The notes beneath the pieces were generated by a model, which saw only the letters and a list, made by a program, of their open reading frames with translations, was not told where the DNA came from and did not search any database. This document shows positions 32,783 to 41,880 of a DNA stretch of 64,000 nt, piece after piece (position 1 is the first letter of the stretch; every line of letters begins with the position of its first letter). Source of the stretch: JAVBLU01 sp031553225 (GTDB taxonomy: Bacteria; Bacillota; Clostridia; Christensenellales; UBA1750); the NCBI GenBank assembly GCA_031553225.1, contig JAVBLU010000010.1:62001-126000 (forward strand). The letters run 5' to 3'. A program made the translations under genes and the position numbers.

Positions 32783-33096
32783 GGCTCCTCCGGTTGCTTC
32801 CCGTCGTTTGTGGGCAGACGGTCAAGCACGCGGCGGTAACCGTCCGCTCCGTACAGAAGGCACCGGTTTACGCGCGATATGGTGGCCGTGCTTGCGCCCG
32901 TGCGCTCGGCGATCTCGTGGTAGGTCTCACGGCTGTCCAGCATGCTGGCCACGGCAAAGCGCTGCGCTATGGAGCGTATCTCTCCGATCGTGCACAAATC
33001 TTCAAAAAGGGCGTACCAGTCCTCCCGGCTCTTCAGGGTAAGGAAAGCGTCGAAGAGCTGGTCCACCTCCGACGAGCGGAACTTGTCGGCCGACAT
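32779..33096 (-). CDS. YerC/YecD family TrpR-related protein
   Basis: A 105-residue HTH protein of the YerC/YecD family, related in fold to the tryptophan repressor. The segment LTLKSREDWYALFEDLCTI is followed by the DNA-binding part EIRSIAQRFAVA..DSRETYHEIAERTGASTATISRVNRCL. AAGGAGG precedes ATG 33096 by 7 bases. In Bacillus yerC lies near pcrA and ligA, and the same occurs here. It probably represses some target, possibly in its own operon, but no ligand is known. Confidence 0.88.
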   Translation of the reverse strand: MSADKFRSSEVDQLFDAFLTLKSREDWYALFEDLCTIGEIRSIAQRFAVASMLDSRETYHEIAERTGASTATISRVNRCLLYGADGYRRVLDRLPTNDGKQPEEP

Positions 33097-33108
33097 GCCA
33101 TCGCCTCC

Positions 33109-33864
33109 TTACAGGACAGGATTTTCCAGCGTGCCGATACCGGAGATGACGATGCGAACCGTCTCGCCGGCGAGCAGCGGCCCCACGCCCGCGGGCGTGC
33201 CTGTGGCCACCACGTCGCCCGGCAGAAGCGTTATGCCCGCGCTGATGAAGGAGAGCAGCTTAGCGACGGGCGTGATGAGCAGTTTCGTGGAAGAGCTTTG
33301 GCGCACCTGCTCGCCTACAATGGCCTGTACGGTGACGTTGCCTGGATCCGCGTCCGTCTCGATCCAAGGGCCGATGGGGCAGAACGTGTCCTGTCCTTTG
33401 GCGCGCGTCCACTGGCCGTCCTGCTTTTGTAAGTCGCGCGCGGTCACGTCGTTGAGGCAGGTGTAGCCGAGCACGTACGAAAGAGCGTCCCTTTCGCTAA
33501 CGCCCTTCATCGCTTTGGCGATTACAACGGCCAGCTCGCTTTCGTGGTCCACCCGGCCCGAGAAGCTCGGTCGCACGATGGCCTCGCCCGGGCCGACCAC
33601 CGACGTGGAAGGCTTAATGAAGAGCACCGGGTCGGCCGGGACGTCGTCGTGCTTCATCTCGGCGATGTGGTCGTGGTAGTTGAGGCCCACGCACACCACC
33701 TTGGAGGGAGTGGCGGGGGCAAGCAGCCGCGCCGCGTCCGCATCAACGCGCTCGCCGGTGCGCACGCCTCCTTCGTAAGGCGCCGCGCTTAAGGGGTAAA
33801 AGCACCCGTCTTCCATGTGGGCCCAAACCGCTTGGCTTTGTATGGCGATGCGTGCAATGCGCAT
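33109..33864 (-). CDS. Fumarylacetoacetate hydrolase family protein
   Basis: A 251-residue FAH-superfamily enzyme with metal-binding residues in DHESELAVVI near residue 105 and family blocks VCVGLNYHDHIAEMKHD, FIKPSTSVVGPGEAIVRP, VLGYTCLNDVTARDLQK and GDVVATGTPAGVGPL. Relatives hydrate or decarboxylate 2-oxo-dienoates or oxaloacetate. It is the first gene of the long run that ends with the AIR synthase-like gene, starting 12 bases before yerC. The substrate is unknown. Confidence 0.9.
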   Translation of the reverse strand: MRIARIAIQSQAVWAHMEDGCFYPLSAAPYEGGVRTGERVDADAARLLAPATPSKVVCVGLNYHDHIAEMKHDDVPADPVLFIKPSTSVVGPGEAIVRPSFSGRVDHESELAVVIAKAMKGVSERDALSYVLGYTCLNDVTARDLQKQDGQWTRAKGQDTFCPIGPWIETDADPGNVTVQAIVGEQVRQSSSTKLLITPVAKLLSFISAGITLLPGDVVATGTPAGVGPLLAGETVRIVISGIGTLENPVL

Positions 33865-33896
33865 GTAAGCAACCCTCCAGATATATCGTCCTTCCT

Positions 33897-33905
33897 AGTA
33901 TAACA
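33897..33905 (-). promoter_or_regulatory. Extended -10 promoter of the FAH-yerC-pcrA-ligA run
   Basis: On the minus strand TGTTATACT (33905-33897) is an extended -10. No good -35 is visible at the right distance (TGGCAT at 17 bases). The FAH gene begins at 33864. Confidence 0.45.
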
Positions 33906-33942
33906 CAGCTTGGCGGCGCATGCCAGTTCGGCTTTTGCGCGC

Positions 33943-33971
33943 TTGACGCTGCCTTAGACGGTCCGTATAAT
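33943..33971 (+). promoter_or_regulatory. Sigma-A promoter of the GGDEF gene
   Basis: TTGACG (33943-33948), a 17-base spacer and a perfect TATAAT (33966-33971) lie 82 bases before the GTG start at 34054. It is divergent from the FAH-operon promoter at 33897-33905. Confidence 0.75.
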
Positions 33972-34053
33972 GAAATGGCGGGGCTAAATGCCACCGCACT
34001 GCGCCCGACCTGCCGTGTGCCCGACAATTCGGACAGCCCGAGGGGGGTCATTT

Positions 34054-36003
34054 GTGCGCAACGCGCGAACGCGGGTGCTTGCCGCTTACTGTTTGTTCCT
34101 GCTTGTCGGCATGAGCGGGCTTGTTTGGCTTGGAGCGATGATGAATATCGCCGCGTCCGGCGAGCTGGCGCGCTCGCGCGTACGTGCGGACGCGGATGCG
34201 GCCATGCGCTACGTGACGGCGCAGATGAATGCCGCGGCATCCTACGCTGTGTTCATCCAGCAGGCGTACGAGGCGGGCGGGGCGTCCATGGCCGCAAAGG
34301 AGATGAGCACTGCGCTGCGCGGCTGCCCGTACCTGGTCCAGGCCATCTATATGGTGCGGGATGGTTCCGTCTACTCGGTGCAGAAGGTGGGCGACGCGCT
34401 CATCGGCACCCTCGCACCGGTATGGCAGGCGCGCTGGGCTGAAAACGCGCCGGAGTTCGCCGCCCTGCAAGAGGCGGTGGCCGACGGTCCGCTTTGGCTT
34501 GCCACGGGGCCGACGGCTTCCTTCGCGGTAGGAGAGGCGCTGTACGCCGCGCCCATCCGTGATGGCAACGGCGCCGCTGTGGGCGTTCAGTGCATGTCCC
34601 TGCGGCTGGCGCCCATATTGGCCGAGATGGCCGGTGGCACGGTGGAGCACATGCTGATGGACGTGCAGAAGGGCGTCGCCCTGTCTGCCGTGAGCGCAGA
34701 AGGGCCGAGCTTTGAGCTGTCGCTGTACTTTGCAGGCGCGCCGCAGCGGCTGAACGCCGCACTTGCGGAGGAACCGGCGCTCCTGCGCGTGGGCCGAGCG
34801 CGCTACGCCGCGCAGGCGCATGGGCTGCTGCCCGGCGTAGCGCTGCTCAGCGCGACGGAAACGGCGGGCAGGTACGCGGCGCGGCCCGTGACCGACCTGC
34901 CTTTTTTGGCGGCGGCAGGAGCCTACGTGCTGCTCGCGGCGGCAGGAGCGTGCTACATCCACGCGAGGTTTCCGTTGGGGCCCATGCGGCTGCTCCGCGA
35001 AGGGATGCGCCGCTTCGGCGACGCCTCTTCGCCAGATGGCGCTGCGCAAGGGGCCGAGGCAGATGCCGGCCGTATGCCCGCGCGCGGCAGAAGCGAGGGC
35101 GCGCTGCTGCTGATGGCTATGGAGGTTTCCGAGGATGCCCTTTTGTGCGTGGACCTGTTAAACGGGCGGGTGGTGCTCTCCGAGAGCTTCTACCAGTGGT
35201 TCGGTCTGCCCCGCGATGCAGCGTACACACTGAACGAGCTGCTGGAGCGAATCCTGGAGGCGGAGGACGCCGCCCGCCTCATCACCCGATCGGGGGACAT
35301 CGCCCGCGGTGCGCTTCCCTGCTATACCCAGGAACTGCGCGTGCGCCTTGCGGACGGCCGCACCGGCTGGATGTGCGCCCGCCTGCGCGCGTTCCCGGGG
35401 GAAACGGGCGAGGCGGGCTTCCTTGCGGGCGCTTTTCTGGATATCACCAGCCGGCGCGAGACGCAGGATCAGCTGGAGCGCAAGGCCTACCTGTACGACT
35501 GGCTGACCGGCTTGCCCAACCGCGCATGCCTATTTGAGCGCGCAGGCGCCGTGGTGCGGCAGGCGATGGTGCAAGGGACGCAGGGTGCCATGGTGTTCGT
35601 GGACATCGACAATTTTAAGGAGATCAACGACACCTTTGGGCACGCAGTGGGGGACGAGGTGCTCGTTGCGCTTGGCGCGCGCCTGCGCAAGGCCGTGCGC
35701 GACACCGATCTGGTCGCCCGCGTTGGCGGCGACGAATTCGTGGTTTTGGCGGAGAACACGCCCGGCCGCGCAGCCGTGGAGACGCTGGCACAGCGGCTGC
35801 TGTGCGCCTTTCACGAGCCGTTTTTGGTGAATCGCACCCTTCGGCACGTGTCCGCCAGCATTGGCATCGCGGTCTTTCCTCAGGACGGACGCGACGTGAG
35901 CGAGCTGATGCGCAAATCCGACTGGGCGATGTACTGCGTGAAGCGTGCGGGCAAGGGCGGCTACACCCTCTTCGCGGACGTCCCGCCGCAGGATCAGACG
36001 TAA
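34054..36003 (+). CDS. Membrane PAS-GGDEF diguanylate cyclase
   Basis: A 649-residue sensor that probably makes cyclic di-GMP. Membrane helices lie at about residues 8-28 and 283-305 and bracket an extracytoplasmic sensor region. A PAS-like domain follows at about 345-460 (LNGRVVLSESFYQWFG..RLADGRTGWMC). The GGDEF domain (about 485-640) has an intact RVGGDEFVVLAEN active site and an RDTD inhibitory site five residues ahead of it, so product inhibition is expected. GTG 34054 is chosen behind AGGGGGG at 34041-34047; the frame opens 22 codons earlier. No EAL domain is encoded in the window. Confidence 0.9.
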   Translation: MRNARTRVLAAYCLFLLVGMSGLVWLGAMMNIAASGELARSRVRADADAAMRYVTAQMNAAASYAVFIQQAYEAGGASMAAKEMSTALRGCPYLVQAIYMVRDGSVYSVQKVGDALIGTLAPVWQARWAENAPEFAALQEAVADGPLWLATGPTASFAVGEALYAAPIRDGNGAAVGVQCMSLRLAPILAEMAGGTVEHMLMDVQKGVALSAVSAEGPSFELSLYFAGAPQRLNAALAEEPALLRVGRARYAAQAHGLLPGVALLSATETAGRYAARPVTDLPFLAAAGAYVLLAAAGACYIHARFPLGPMRLLREGMRRFGDASSPDGAAQGAEADAGRMPARGRSEGALLLMAMEVSEDALLCVDLLNGRVVLSESFYQWFGLPRDAAYTLNELLERILEAEDAARLITRSGDIARGALPCYTQELRVRLADGRTGWMCARLRAFPGETGEAGFLAGAFLDITSRRETQDQLERKAYLYDWLTGLPNRACLFERAGAVVRQAMVQGTQGAMVFVDIDNFKEINDTFGHAVGDEVLVALGARLRKAVRDTDLVARVGGDEFVVLAENTPGRAAVETLAQRLLCAFHEPFLVNRTLRHVSASIGIAVFPQDGRDVSELMRKSDWAMYCVKRAGKGGYTLFADVPPQDQT

Positions 36004-36028
36004 TCATATAAGGAAGCGGGGGAAACGC

Positions 36029-36352
36029 ATGTCGGTGGTCGCGATGCTTTCCATTGTGGTGCTTGTCTTTTTTGCAGGGCTGGCCATTGCGCTGGCGTTG
36101 GCGTTTGGGCGCAACTACCTGGGCCGGACGGTGAGCGTACCTGCGCACGTTGGCAAAAAGAGCTCCTTCCCGAGCCCGATGTTCCGCATGCGCAAGGCGC
36201 AGACGGACTACGTGCTCGCCTTCGATTGTCCGGACGGGCGACGCAGCTTTTACGTGTCCGCCTGGCTATACGACGACGTTTTGGAGGGGCAAAGCGGCAC
36301 GCTTACCTATCGGGGCACGCGCCTGATCGACTTTTCTCGGGCGGACGCATAG
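36029..36352 (+). CDS. DUF2500 family protein (YhhM-like)
   Basis: A 107-residue single-pass membrane protein. The anchor is at residues about 4-27 (VAMLSIVVLVFFAGLAIALA), followed by a basic stretch and a soluble beta domain ending in the family-like SGTLTYRGTRLIDF. It resembles DUF2500 proteins such as E. coli YhhM. It lies 25 bases after the GGDEF gene and is closed by a terminator. No function is established. Confidence 0.75.
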   Translation: MSVVAMLSIVVLVFFAGLAIALALAFGRNYLGRTVSVPAHVGKKSSFPSPMFRMRKAQTDYVLAFDCPDGRRSFYVSAWLYDDVLEGQSGTLTYRGTRLIDFSRADA

Positions 36353-36367
36353 CCATTCGCAACCCAC

Positions 36368-36396
36368 ACCCGTCGCCGCACGAGCGACGGGTTTTT
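36368..36396 (+). terminator. Rho-independent terminator after the DUF2500 gene
   Basis: A perfect 9-bp stem (36368-36376 with 36384-36392) with a 7-base loop runs directly into TTTTT. Confidence 0.88.
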
Positions 36397-36419
36397 CCTG
36401 CGGAATGGATGTTTCCAGC

Positions 36420-36448
36420 TTGACGAGCCCGGCGCCCGGTGCTATGAT
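36420..36448 (+). promoter_or_regulatory. Sigma-A promoter of the MarR-ABC operon
   Basis: TTGACG (36420-36425), a 17-base spacer and TATGAT (36443-36448) lie about 49 bases before the MarR start. Confidence 0.75.
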
Positions 36449-36457
36449 AAGCAAAAA

Positions 36458-36475
36458 TAGTTTACCATCTAACTA
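36458..36475 (+). promoter_or_regulatory. Candidate MarR operator
   Basis: The inverted repeat TAGTT-N8-AACTA (36458-36475) covers the expected transcription start of the MarR-ABC operon. TAGTT/AACTA half-sites are common at MarR-family autoregulated operons, so the product of the next gene is the likely binder. Confidence 0.55.
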
Positions 36476-36496
36476 AATGGCGGGAGGTTTTTTTGT

Positions 36497-37003
36497 GTGC
36501 CGAAGGATGATTTGAAACGCGCCGCACACTTAATCCAGATGGTGGCCAAATGGAAGATGGTGCGCGTGCGCATGCTGTATGATGCGGAGGTGAGCACGGG
36601 CCAGCCGCCCGTGCTGTTCCTGCTGCGTTTGCGTGGGCCCATGAGCCAAAGAGAGCTGGCCCGAGCGCTTGGTCTCACCGCCGCCACGATGACAGTCACG
36701 CTGCGTCGTATGGAGAAGGCCGGGCTGATTACGCGCACGACCGACGAAACGGATAAGCGCATACAGCGCGTGGCCATCACTCAGGCAGGGCTTGAGGTGT
36801 GCAGCCGCAGCTGGCAGGCTATGTGCGCCGCCGATCTGGAAATGTTTGAGGGATTTTCCCCGCAGGAGATCGGCGCGCTGTGCGAGACGATGGAGCGTAT
36901 GCTCGAAAACCTTGTGCGCAGTACGGGCAAACCGCAGCCGGGCGACGCCTTCTACGAGGAGTATATGCGGCACGTACTGCACAGGGACGAAAAGAAGGGG
37001 TGA
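36497..37003 (+). CDS. MarR-family transcriptional regulator
   Basis: A 168-residue winged-helix regulator. The DNA-binding region is LLRLRGPMSQRELARALGLTAATMTVTLRRMEKAGL (about residues 45-80), then the wing ITRTTDETDKRIQRVAIT. GTG 36497 lies 9 bases after GGGAGG. It starts the operon of two ABC half-transporters and sits behind a promoter overlapped by a palindromic site, so ligand-relieved autorepression of the exporter is likely. The ligand is unknown. Confidence 0.92.
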   Translation: MPKDDLKRAAHLIQMVAKWKMVRVRMLYDAEVSTGQPPVLFLLRLRGPMSQRELARALGLTAATMTVTLRRMEKAGLITRTTDETDKRIQRVAITQAGLEVCSRSWQAMCAADLEMFEGFSPQEIGALCETMERMLENLVRSTGKPQPGDAFYEEYMRHVLHRDEKKG

Positions 37004-37009
37004 CCCCGC

Positions 37010-38731
37010 TTGCGTAGGTTGTTGCGCTATATGAAGCCGTACTGGTGGGCGGCGCTGCTCGCGCCGCTCCTGATGGCGTGCGAAGTGTGGTTTGACCTGC
37101 AGCTGCCCACGCTCATGTCCAAAATTGTGGACGTGGGTATCGCCCAAGGCGACACGCTCTTCATCTGGCAAACCGGCCTGCGCATGCTCTTCTATGCGCT
37201 GGGCGGTATCGTGGGCGGGTTTGGATGCGTGGTGTTCTCCACCATCGCCTCCACAAACTTCGCAGCGGACCTGCGCCGGGCGCTGTTCCACCATGTGCAG
37301 AGCTATACCTTCGCCAATATGGACAAGTTCAAAACCGGCTCGCTGATCACGCGCATCACCAACGACGTGCTGCAGGTGCAAAACATGGTCGCTTCGGCGC
37401 TGCGCATTTTGGTGCGCGCGCCTCTTCTGTGCATTGGCGGCATGTTCATGGCCGTGCGCTTGAGCGGTGAACTGGCCGTCGTCTTCATCATCTCCGTGCC
37501 TATCCTGGCGGTCGGCCTGGTGGTGATTCTGCGGCGCGGATACCCTCTGTTTCGCAGGGTGCAGGCGGCTATGGACCGCGTGAACACGATCATGCAGGAG
37601 AACCTGTCCGGCGTGCGCGTGATTAAGGCCTTCGTGCGCGGCGATTTCGAGCGCGCCCGCTTCGCCGCGGGAAACGATTCCCTGCGCGACGCCAACGTGA
37701 GAGCCGCGCGCAACATCGCTTTGTTCTTTCCGCTGCTTAACCTCACCATGAATCTGTCGGTGATCGCCGTTTTGTGGCTGGGCGGGGGGCTGGCCCAGCG
37801 CGGCGGAATACAGGTGGGTCAACTGATGGGCTTTATCAATTATATGACCCAGATCCTGTTCTCGCTGATGATGTCCGCCATGGTGCTCAACAACATCTCC
37901 CGCGCCATGGCCTCGTCCGCCCGCCTGAACGAAATGCTCAACGAAACGCCCCAGATTGTGGATCCGGCTGAACCGGCGGACGCCTCGCATCTGAAGGGCC
38001 GCGTTACGTTTGAGAACGTGTCCTTCCGCTATGAAGGCGCAGGCGGGGCGCCCGTTCTGCAGAACGTTTCCTTCGACGTGGCGCCCGGGGAGACGCTGGC
38101 CATCCTGGGCGGCACGGGTGCCGGCAAGTCCACGCTCGTGGCCTTAATTCCGCGCCTGTACGACCCAAGCAGCGGCCGCGTACTGCTGGACGGCGTGGAC
38201 GTGCGCGAATTCCGCCTGCTCGACCTTCGGTCCGCGGTGAGCATGGTGCTGCAGGATTCCGTTCTGTTCTCCGGAACGGTGGAGGACAACCTGCGCTGGG
38301 GTGCGGGTGAGGCGCCCATGGACGCCCTGCACGAAGCGACGCGCTCCGCGCAGGCGTACGACTTTGTGATGGCCATGCCGGAGGGTTTCTCCGCACGCCT
38401 GGGCCGGGGCGGGGTGAACCTGTCGGGCGGGCAAAAACAGCGGCTGTCCATTGCCCGCTCGCTGGCCAAGCGGCCCCGCGTGCTCATCCTGGACGACTCG
38501 ACCTCCGCTGTGGACATGAGCACCGAGGCGCATATCCAGGAGGCCCTTCGCCATCAGCGGTGCACGGTCATCGTCATCGCGCAGCGCATCTCTTCGGTGA
38601 TGGACGCCGACCGCATCCTTGTGCTGGAAGACGGCGCTGTGTCGGCCATGGGCACGCACGAGGAGCTGCTGCGGCAAAGCCCGCTGTACCGCGAGATTTG
38701 CGCTTCGCAGCTGGGAAAGGAGGCGGTGTAG
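37010..38731 (+). CDS. ABC exporter half-transporter, degenerate-site subunit
   Basis: A 573-residue ABC protein with six membrane helices (residues about 1-300) and a nucleotide-binding domain. Walker A is GGTGAGKST and the signature LSGGQKQ is canonical. Walker B reads LILDDSTSAVD with Asp in place of the catalytic Glu, so its own ATP site is degenerate. This is the classic half of a heterodimeric exporter of the TM287/288 or LmrCD type. TTG at 37010 with an AAGAAGGGG ribosome-binding site gives a natural N-terminus (MRRLLRYMKPYWW). The substrate, probably a drug or lipid, is unknown. Confidence 0.9.
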   Translation: MRRLLRYMKPYWWAALLAPLLMACEVWFDLQLPTLMSKIVDVGIAQGDTLFIWQTGLRMLFYALGGIVGGFGCVVFSTIASTNFAADLRRALFHHVQSYTFANMDKFKTGSLITRITNDVLQVQNMVASALRILVRAPLLCIGGMFMAVRLSGELAVVFIISVPILAVGLVVILRRGYPLFRRVQAAMDRVNTIMQENLSGVRVIKAFVRGDFERARFAAGNDSLRDANVRAARNIALFFPLLNLTMNLSVIAVLWLGGGLAQRGGIQVGQLMGFINYMTQILFSLMMSAMVLNNISRAMASSARLNEMLNETPQIVDPAEPADASHLKGRVTFENVSFRYEGAGGAPVLQNVSFDVAPGETLAILGGTGAGKSTLVALIPRLYDPSSGRVLLDGVDVREFRLLDLRSAVSMVLQDSVLFSGTVEDNLRWGAGEAPMDALHEATRSAQAYDFVMAMPEGFSARLGRGGVNLSGGQKQRLSIARSLAKRPRVLILDDSTSAVDMSTEAHIQEALRHQRCTVIVIAQRISSVMDADRILVLEDGAVSAMGTHEELLRQSPLYREICASQLGKEAV

Positions 38732-38732
38732 C

Positions 38733-40580
38733 ATGCATATGCGCGGACCGGGCGGGCCGGGCGGCGGCCCCGGCGGCGGGCGCTTTCAGACAGGCGCGGT
38801 AAAGCCGAAGAACGCCAAAAAGGTGCTGCGGCGGCTGCTTGGCTACGTCAGCCATTCCTGGCGCATGCTGCTTCTCGTGCTGGGGTGCGTGGTTATCTCC
38901 ACGGCAGTTACCATTATATCGCCCCGATTCATCGGCATAGCGATCGACGGCTACATCCAGGCAAAGCGCTTCGCCCAGCTGTGGCGCGTGCTTTTTCCAA
39001 TGGCGGGCATGTACCTGGTCGGGGCGGCGCTTTCCTATGTGCAATCCCTGCTCATGTCGCGCGTGGCGCAAAGCACCGTGCACCGTCTGCGGCGCGATTT
39101 GTTTGACCACGTGCAAAAGCTTCCCGTGCGCTACTTCGACAACACGCCTTACGGCGAGCTTATGTCCCGCCTGTCCAACGATGTGGACAACGTGGCCATG
39201 TCCTTAAGCCAGGTCGTCTCCTCGGTATTCCAGTCCGGGCTGTCCATTGTCGGGGCGCTTGCCATGATGCTCGTCATCAATCCGCTCCTCACGCTGGCGG
39301 CCATGCTCACCGTGCCTCTGTCCATCTTTTTAACGGGCTTCATCGCCCGGCGCACCCGCGCGATGTACAAAAAGCAGCAGGCCGCGCTGGGCGAGATGAA
39401 CGGCTATATCGAGGAGAGCATCTCCGGCCAGCGCGTCATCAAGGTGTTCGCGCGCGAGGCGCAGGTGGAGAGCGACTTTGCCGGCCTGAATGAAGCGTAC
39501 CGCCGCAACGCTACGCGCGCACAGATTTTCTCCGGGATCATCGGCCCGCTCATGAACATGATCAACAACCTGGCGTTCGTCATCGTGGCGGTGTTTGGCG
39601 GTTGGTTTGTGGCGCAGGGCCGCATGTCCGTGGGCATGATCACCTCCTTTACGCAGTACGTGCGCCAGTTCACCCGGCCCATCAATGAGCTGGCGAACCA
39701 GTTCACCTCCATCCAGTCTGCCATCGCGGGCGCGGAGCGCGTGTTTGAGGTAATGGACGAGCCCGCAGAGCAGGACAACCCCGGCGCGCGCGAGCTTGCC
39801 GACGTGCGTGGCGACGTGTGCTTTGAGAACGTCACCTTCGGCTACCGCAAGGACCGGCCGGTGCTGCAAAACGTCAGCCTGCACGCCGATCCGGGCGTGC
39901 GCATCGCTCTGGTCGGCCCGACCGGCGCGGGCAAGACGACCATTGTGAACCTGCTTATGCGCTTTTATGACATCGACGAGGGCGATATCCGCATCGACGG
40001 CGAGAACATCACCGCATTCACCAAGGACTCGCTGCGCCGCAAGCTGGGCATCGTACTGCAGGACGTGCACCTGTTTGCCGGCACCGTGCGCGACAACATC
40101 GCTTACGGCAAGCTGAGCGCCACGGACGAGGAGGTTCGGCGGGCCGCACAGACCGCGGGCGCGGACGTGTTCATCAGGCGGCTGCCGGACGGGTATTCAA
40201 CCGTGCTCACCGAGGACGCTACGAACCTGTCGCACGGGCAGCGGCAGCTGCTGTCCATCGCCCGCGCCGTGCTTGCCGACCCGGCCATCCTCATTCTGGA
40301 CGAAGCGACATCCTCGGTGGACACGCGCACCGAGCTGGTCATCCAGCGCGCCATGCTCGCCCTGATGAAGGGCCGCACGGCATTCGTCATTGCCCACCGT
40401 CTGTCCACCATACGCGACGCAGAGTGCATTTTGGTCATCAACGACGGGCGCATCATCGAGCAAGGCACCCACGAACAGCTGCTGGAGCAGCAAGGCTTCT
40501 ACGAGCAGCTGTATAACGCTCAGTTTCGCCGCCAGGAAAGACTGATGCGCCAGGCACAGGAGCAGCACATCATCGCGTAG
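38733..40580 (+). CDS. ABC exporter half-transporter, catalytic subunit
   Basis: A 615-residue partner of the preceding half-transporter. A Gly/Pro-rich cytoplasmic N-terminus (RGPGGPGGGPGGG) precedes six membrane helices. The nucleotide-binding domain has Walker A GPTGAGKTT and Walker B LILDEATSSVD with catalytic Glu, while the signature reads LSHGQRQ with Gly replaced by His. The altered signature would face the degenerate site of the partner in the dimer, exactly as expected for a heterodimer. AAAGGAGG precedes the ATG by 9 bases, at the end of the first ABC gene. Confidence 0.9.
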   Translation: MHMRGPGGPGGGPGGGRFQTGAVKPKNAKKVLRRLLGYVSHSWRMLLLVLGCVVISTAVTIISPRFIGIAIDGYIQAKRFAQLWRVLFPMAGMYLVGAALSYVQSLLMSRVAQSTVHRLRRDLFDHVQKLPVRYFDNTPYGELMSRLSNDVDNVAMSLSQVVSSVFQSGLSIVGALAMMLVINPLLTLAAMLTVPLSIFLTGFIARRTRAMYKKQQAALGEMNGYIEESISGQRVIKVFAREAQVESDFAGLNEAYRRNATRAQIFSGIIGPLMNMINNLAFVIVAVFGGWFVAQGRMSVGMITSFTQYVRQFTRPINELANQFTSIQSAIAGAERVFEVMDEPAEQDNPGARELADVRGDVCFENVTFGYRKDRPVLQNVSLHADPGVRIALVGPTGAGKTTIVNLLMRFYDIDEGDIRIDGENITAFTKDSLRRKLGIVLQDVHLFAGTVRDNIAYGKLSATDEEVRRAAQTAGADVFIRRLPDGYSTVLTEDATNLSHGQRQLLSIARAVLADPAILILDEATSSVDTRTELVIQRAMLALMKGRTAFVIAHRLSTIRDAECILVINDGRIIEQGTHEQLLEQQGFYEQLYNAQFRRQERLMRQAQEQHIIA

Positions 40581-40695
40581 AATCTGTTATGTGTTGCCCG
40601 CGCGCGTCCGTCTGTTTCGCTTGTCGTTGAAATGCCGCAGGGGTATGGCGCGGGGAAGCGCATATCGACACACGATGAAAAGGAGTGGGCGCCGC

Positions 40696-41823
40696 ATGTC
40701 GACGATCCATCCCGCGGCGATGAAGCTGCGCGAGTGTTATGCCGTTACGCCCGGACAGCCGTTCATTATGCGCGAGTTTGGATATTACAGCCTGGACCGC
40801 TGGCAGAGGGAGGGGCACGTGCCCCTTGCGGATCCGCACGGCTTTTTGGCCAAACGCTTTGCTTATGACGAGCGCGGCGCGTTTTCCTTGGGCATGCTCG
40901 GCTGGTGCGAGGCGGCCTTTGTACCGGCATTCGAGCAGCGCGTGCTGGAGGACCGGGGCGAGTACGAGCTTGCGCAGGACTTTGCCGGGCGCGCCGTGCT
41001 GTATTTTAAGGGGCGGCGCAGCGGTTTTATGCCCGAGTACGTTGGGCACCCGGTGGTGGACATGAAGAGTTTTGACGAGCTGTGCAGATGGCGCATGAGC
41101 CCCGATACCCCCGAACGCTACGCGGGCTTTGAGGAGCACATGAAAAAGGCCGAGGCGGCGGAAGCGGCCGGCCTGATGATCCAGGCGAACCTGATTGGCG
41201 GCTACATGTACCTGCGCAGCCTGGTGGGGCCGCTCGCGCTGCCCTACATGTTCTACGATGATCCGCAGCTATTGCACAGCTGCATGGCCCAGTGGCTGAA
41301 GCTGGCCGACGCGGTGCTCTCGCGCTGCCAGAGCCGCGTGACCGTCGACGAACTCTATCTGGCGGAGGACATTTGCTATAACAAGGGGTCGCTCATCTCG
41401 CCGGACATGATGCGCGCCTTCCTCTTTCCCTATTACCGCGAGCTGATTGAGGGCATCAAAGCGCGCCAAAGGGACCGCGCGCGCCACCTGCACTTTCAGG
41501 TGGACACGGACGGCGACTGCCGCCCGGTGATCGACGTATATAGGGAGCTGGGCATGGACGCCATGTCGCCCTTTGAGGTGGCCTCCGGGTGCGATGTGGT
41601 GGAGATCGGCCGTCAGTACCCGGGGCTGGCGATGTTCGGCGGCATCGATAAACGCGTGCTGGCCGTTGGGGGCGAGCGGATGGAGCGCTACCTGCGCCGC
41701 ATCCTGGACGCCATGTACAGGCGCGGCGGCTACATTCCCACCTGCGACCACGGTGTGCCGGAGGAGGTCTCCTTCGAGAACTTCACCCGCTACCGCGAGA
41801 TTCTGCTGGAGTACGCCAAATAG
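40696..41823 (+). CDS. Uroporphyrinogen decarboxylase (UroD)-like protein
   Basis: A 375-residue TIM-barrel protein of the UroD/cobalamin methyltransferase-like family. C-terminal segments such as HFQVDTDGDCRPVIDVYRELG, MSPFEVASGCDVVEIGR and TCDHGVPEEVSFENFTRY match clostridial UroD-like proteins, which are mostly corrinoid-linked methyltransferases rather than haem enzymes. ATG 40696 is chosen because an AGGAG ribosome-binding site lies upstream; the frame stays open for 35 more codons. It stands alone after the ABC operon, with a terminator following. The substrate is not known, and a corrinoid protein partner is not in the window. Confidence 0.78.
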   Translation: MSTIHPAAMKLRECYAVTPGQPFIMREFGYYSLDRWQREGHVPLADPHGFLAKRFAYDERGAFSLGMLGWCEAAFVPAFEQRVLEDRGEYELAQDFAGRAVLYFKGRRSGFMPEYVGHPVVDMKSFDELCRWRMSPDTPERYAGFEEHMKKAEAAEAAGLMIQANLIGGYMYLRSLVGPLALPYMFYDDPQLLHSCMAQWLKLADAVLSRCQSRVTVDELYLAEDICYNKGSLISPDMMRAFLFPYYRELIEGIKARQRDRARHLHFQVDTDGDCRPVIDVYRELGMDAMSPFEVASGCDVVEIGRQYPGLAMFGGIDKRVLAVGGERMERYLRRILDAMYRRGGYIPTCDHGVPEEVSFENFTRYREILLEYAK

Positions 41824-41837
41824 CGCACAACGAACAG

Positions 41838-41871
41838 GGCCCGGCGGCATGCAAGCCGCCGGGCCATTATT
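41838..41871 (+). terminator. Hairpin terminator between convergent genes
   Basis: A perfect 11-bp GC-rich stem (41838-41848 with 41855-41865) and a 6-base loop is followed by ATTATTGTG on the plus strand. The T-tract is weak, but the hairpin lies between the convergent UroD-like and PfpI-like genes. Confidence 0.6.
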
Positions 41872-41880
41872 GTGCTTGGC

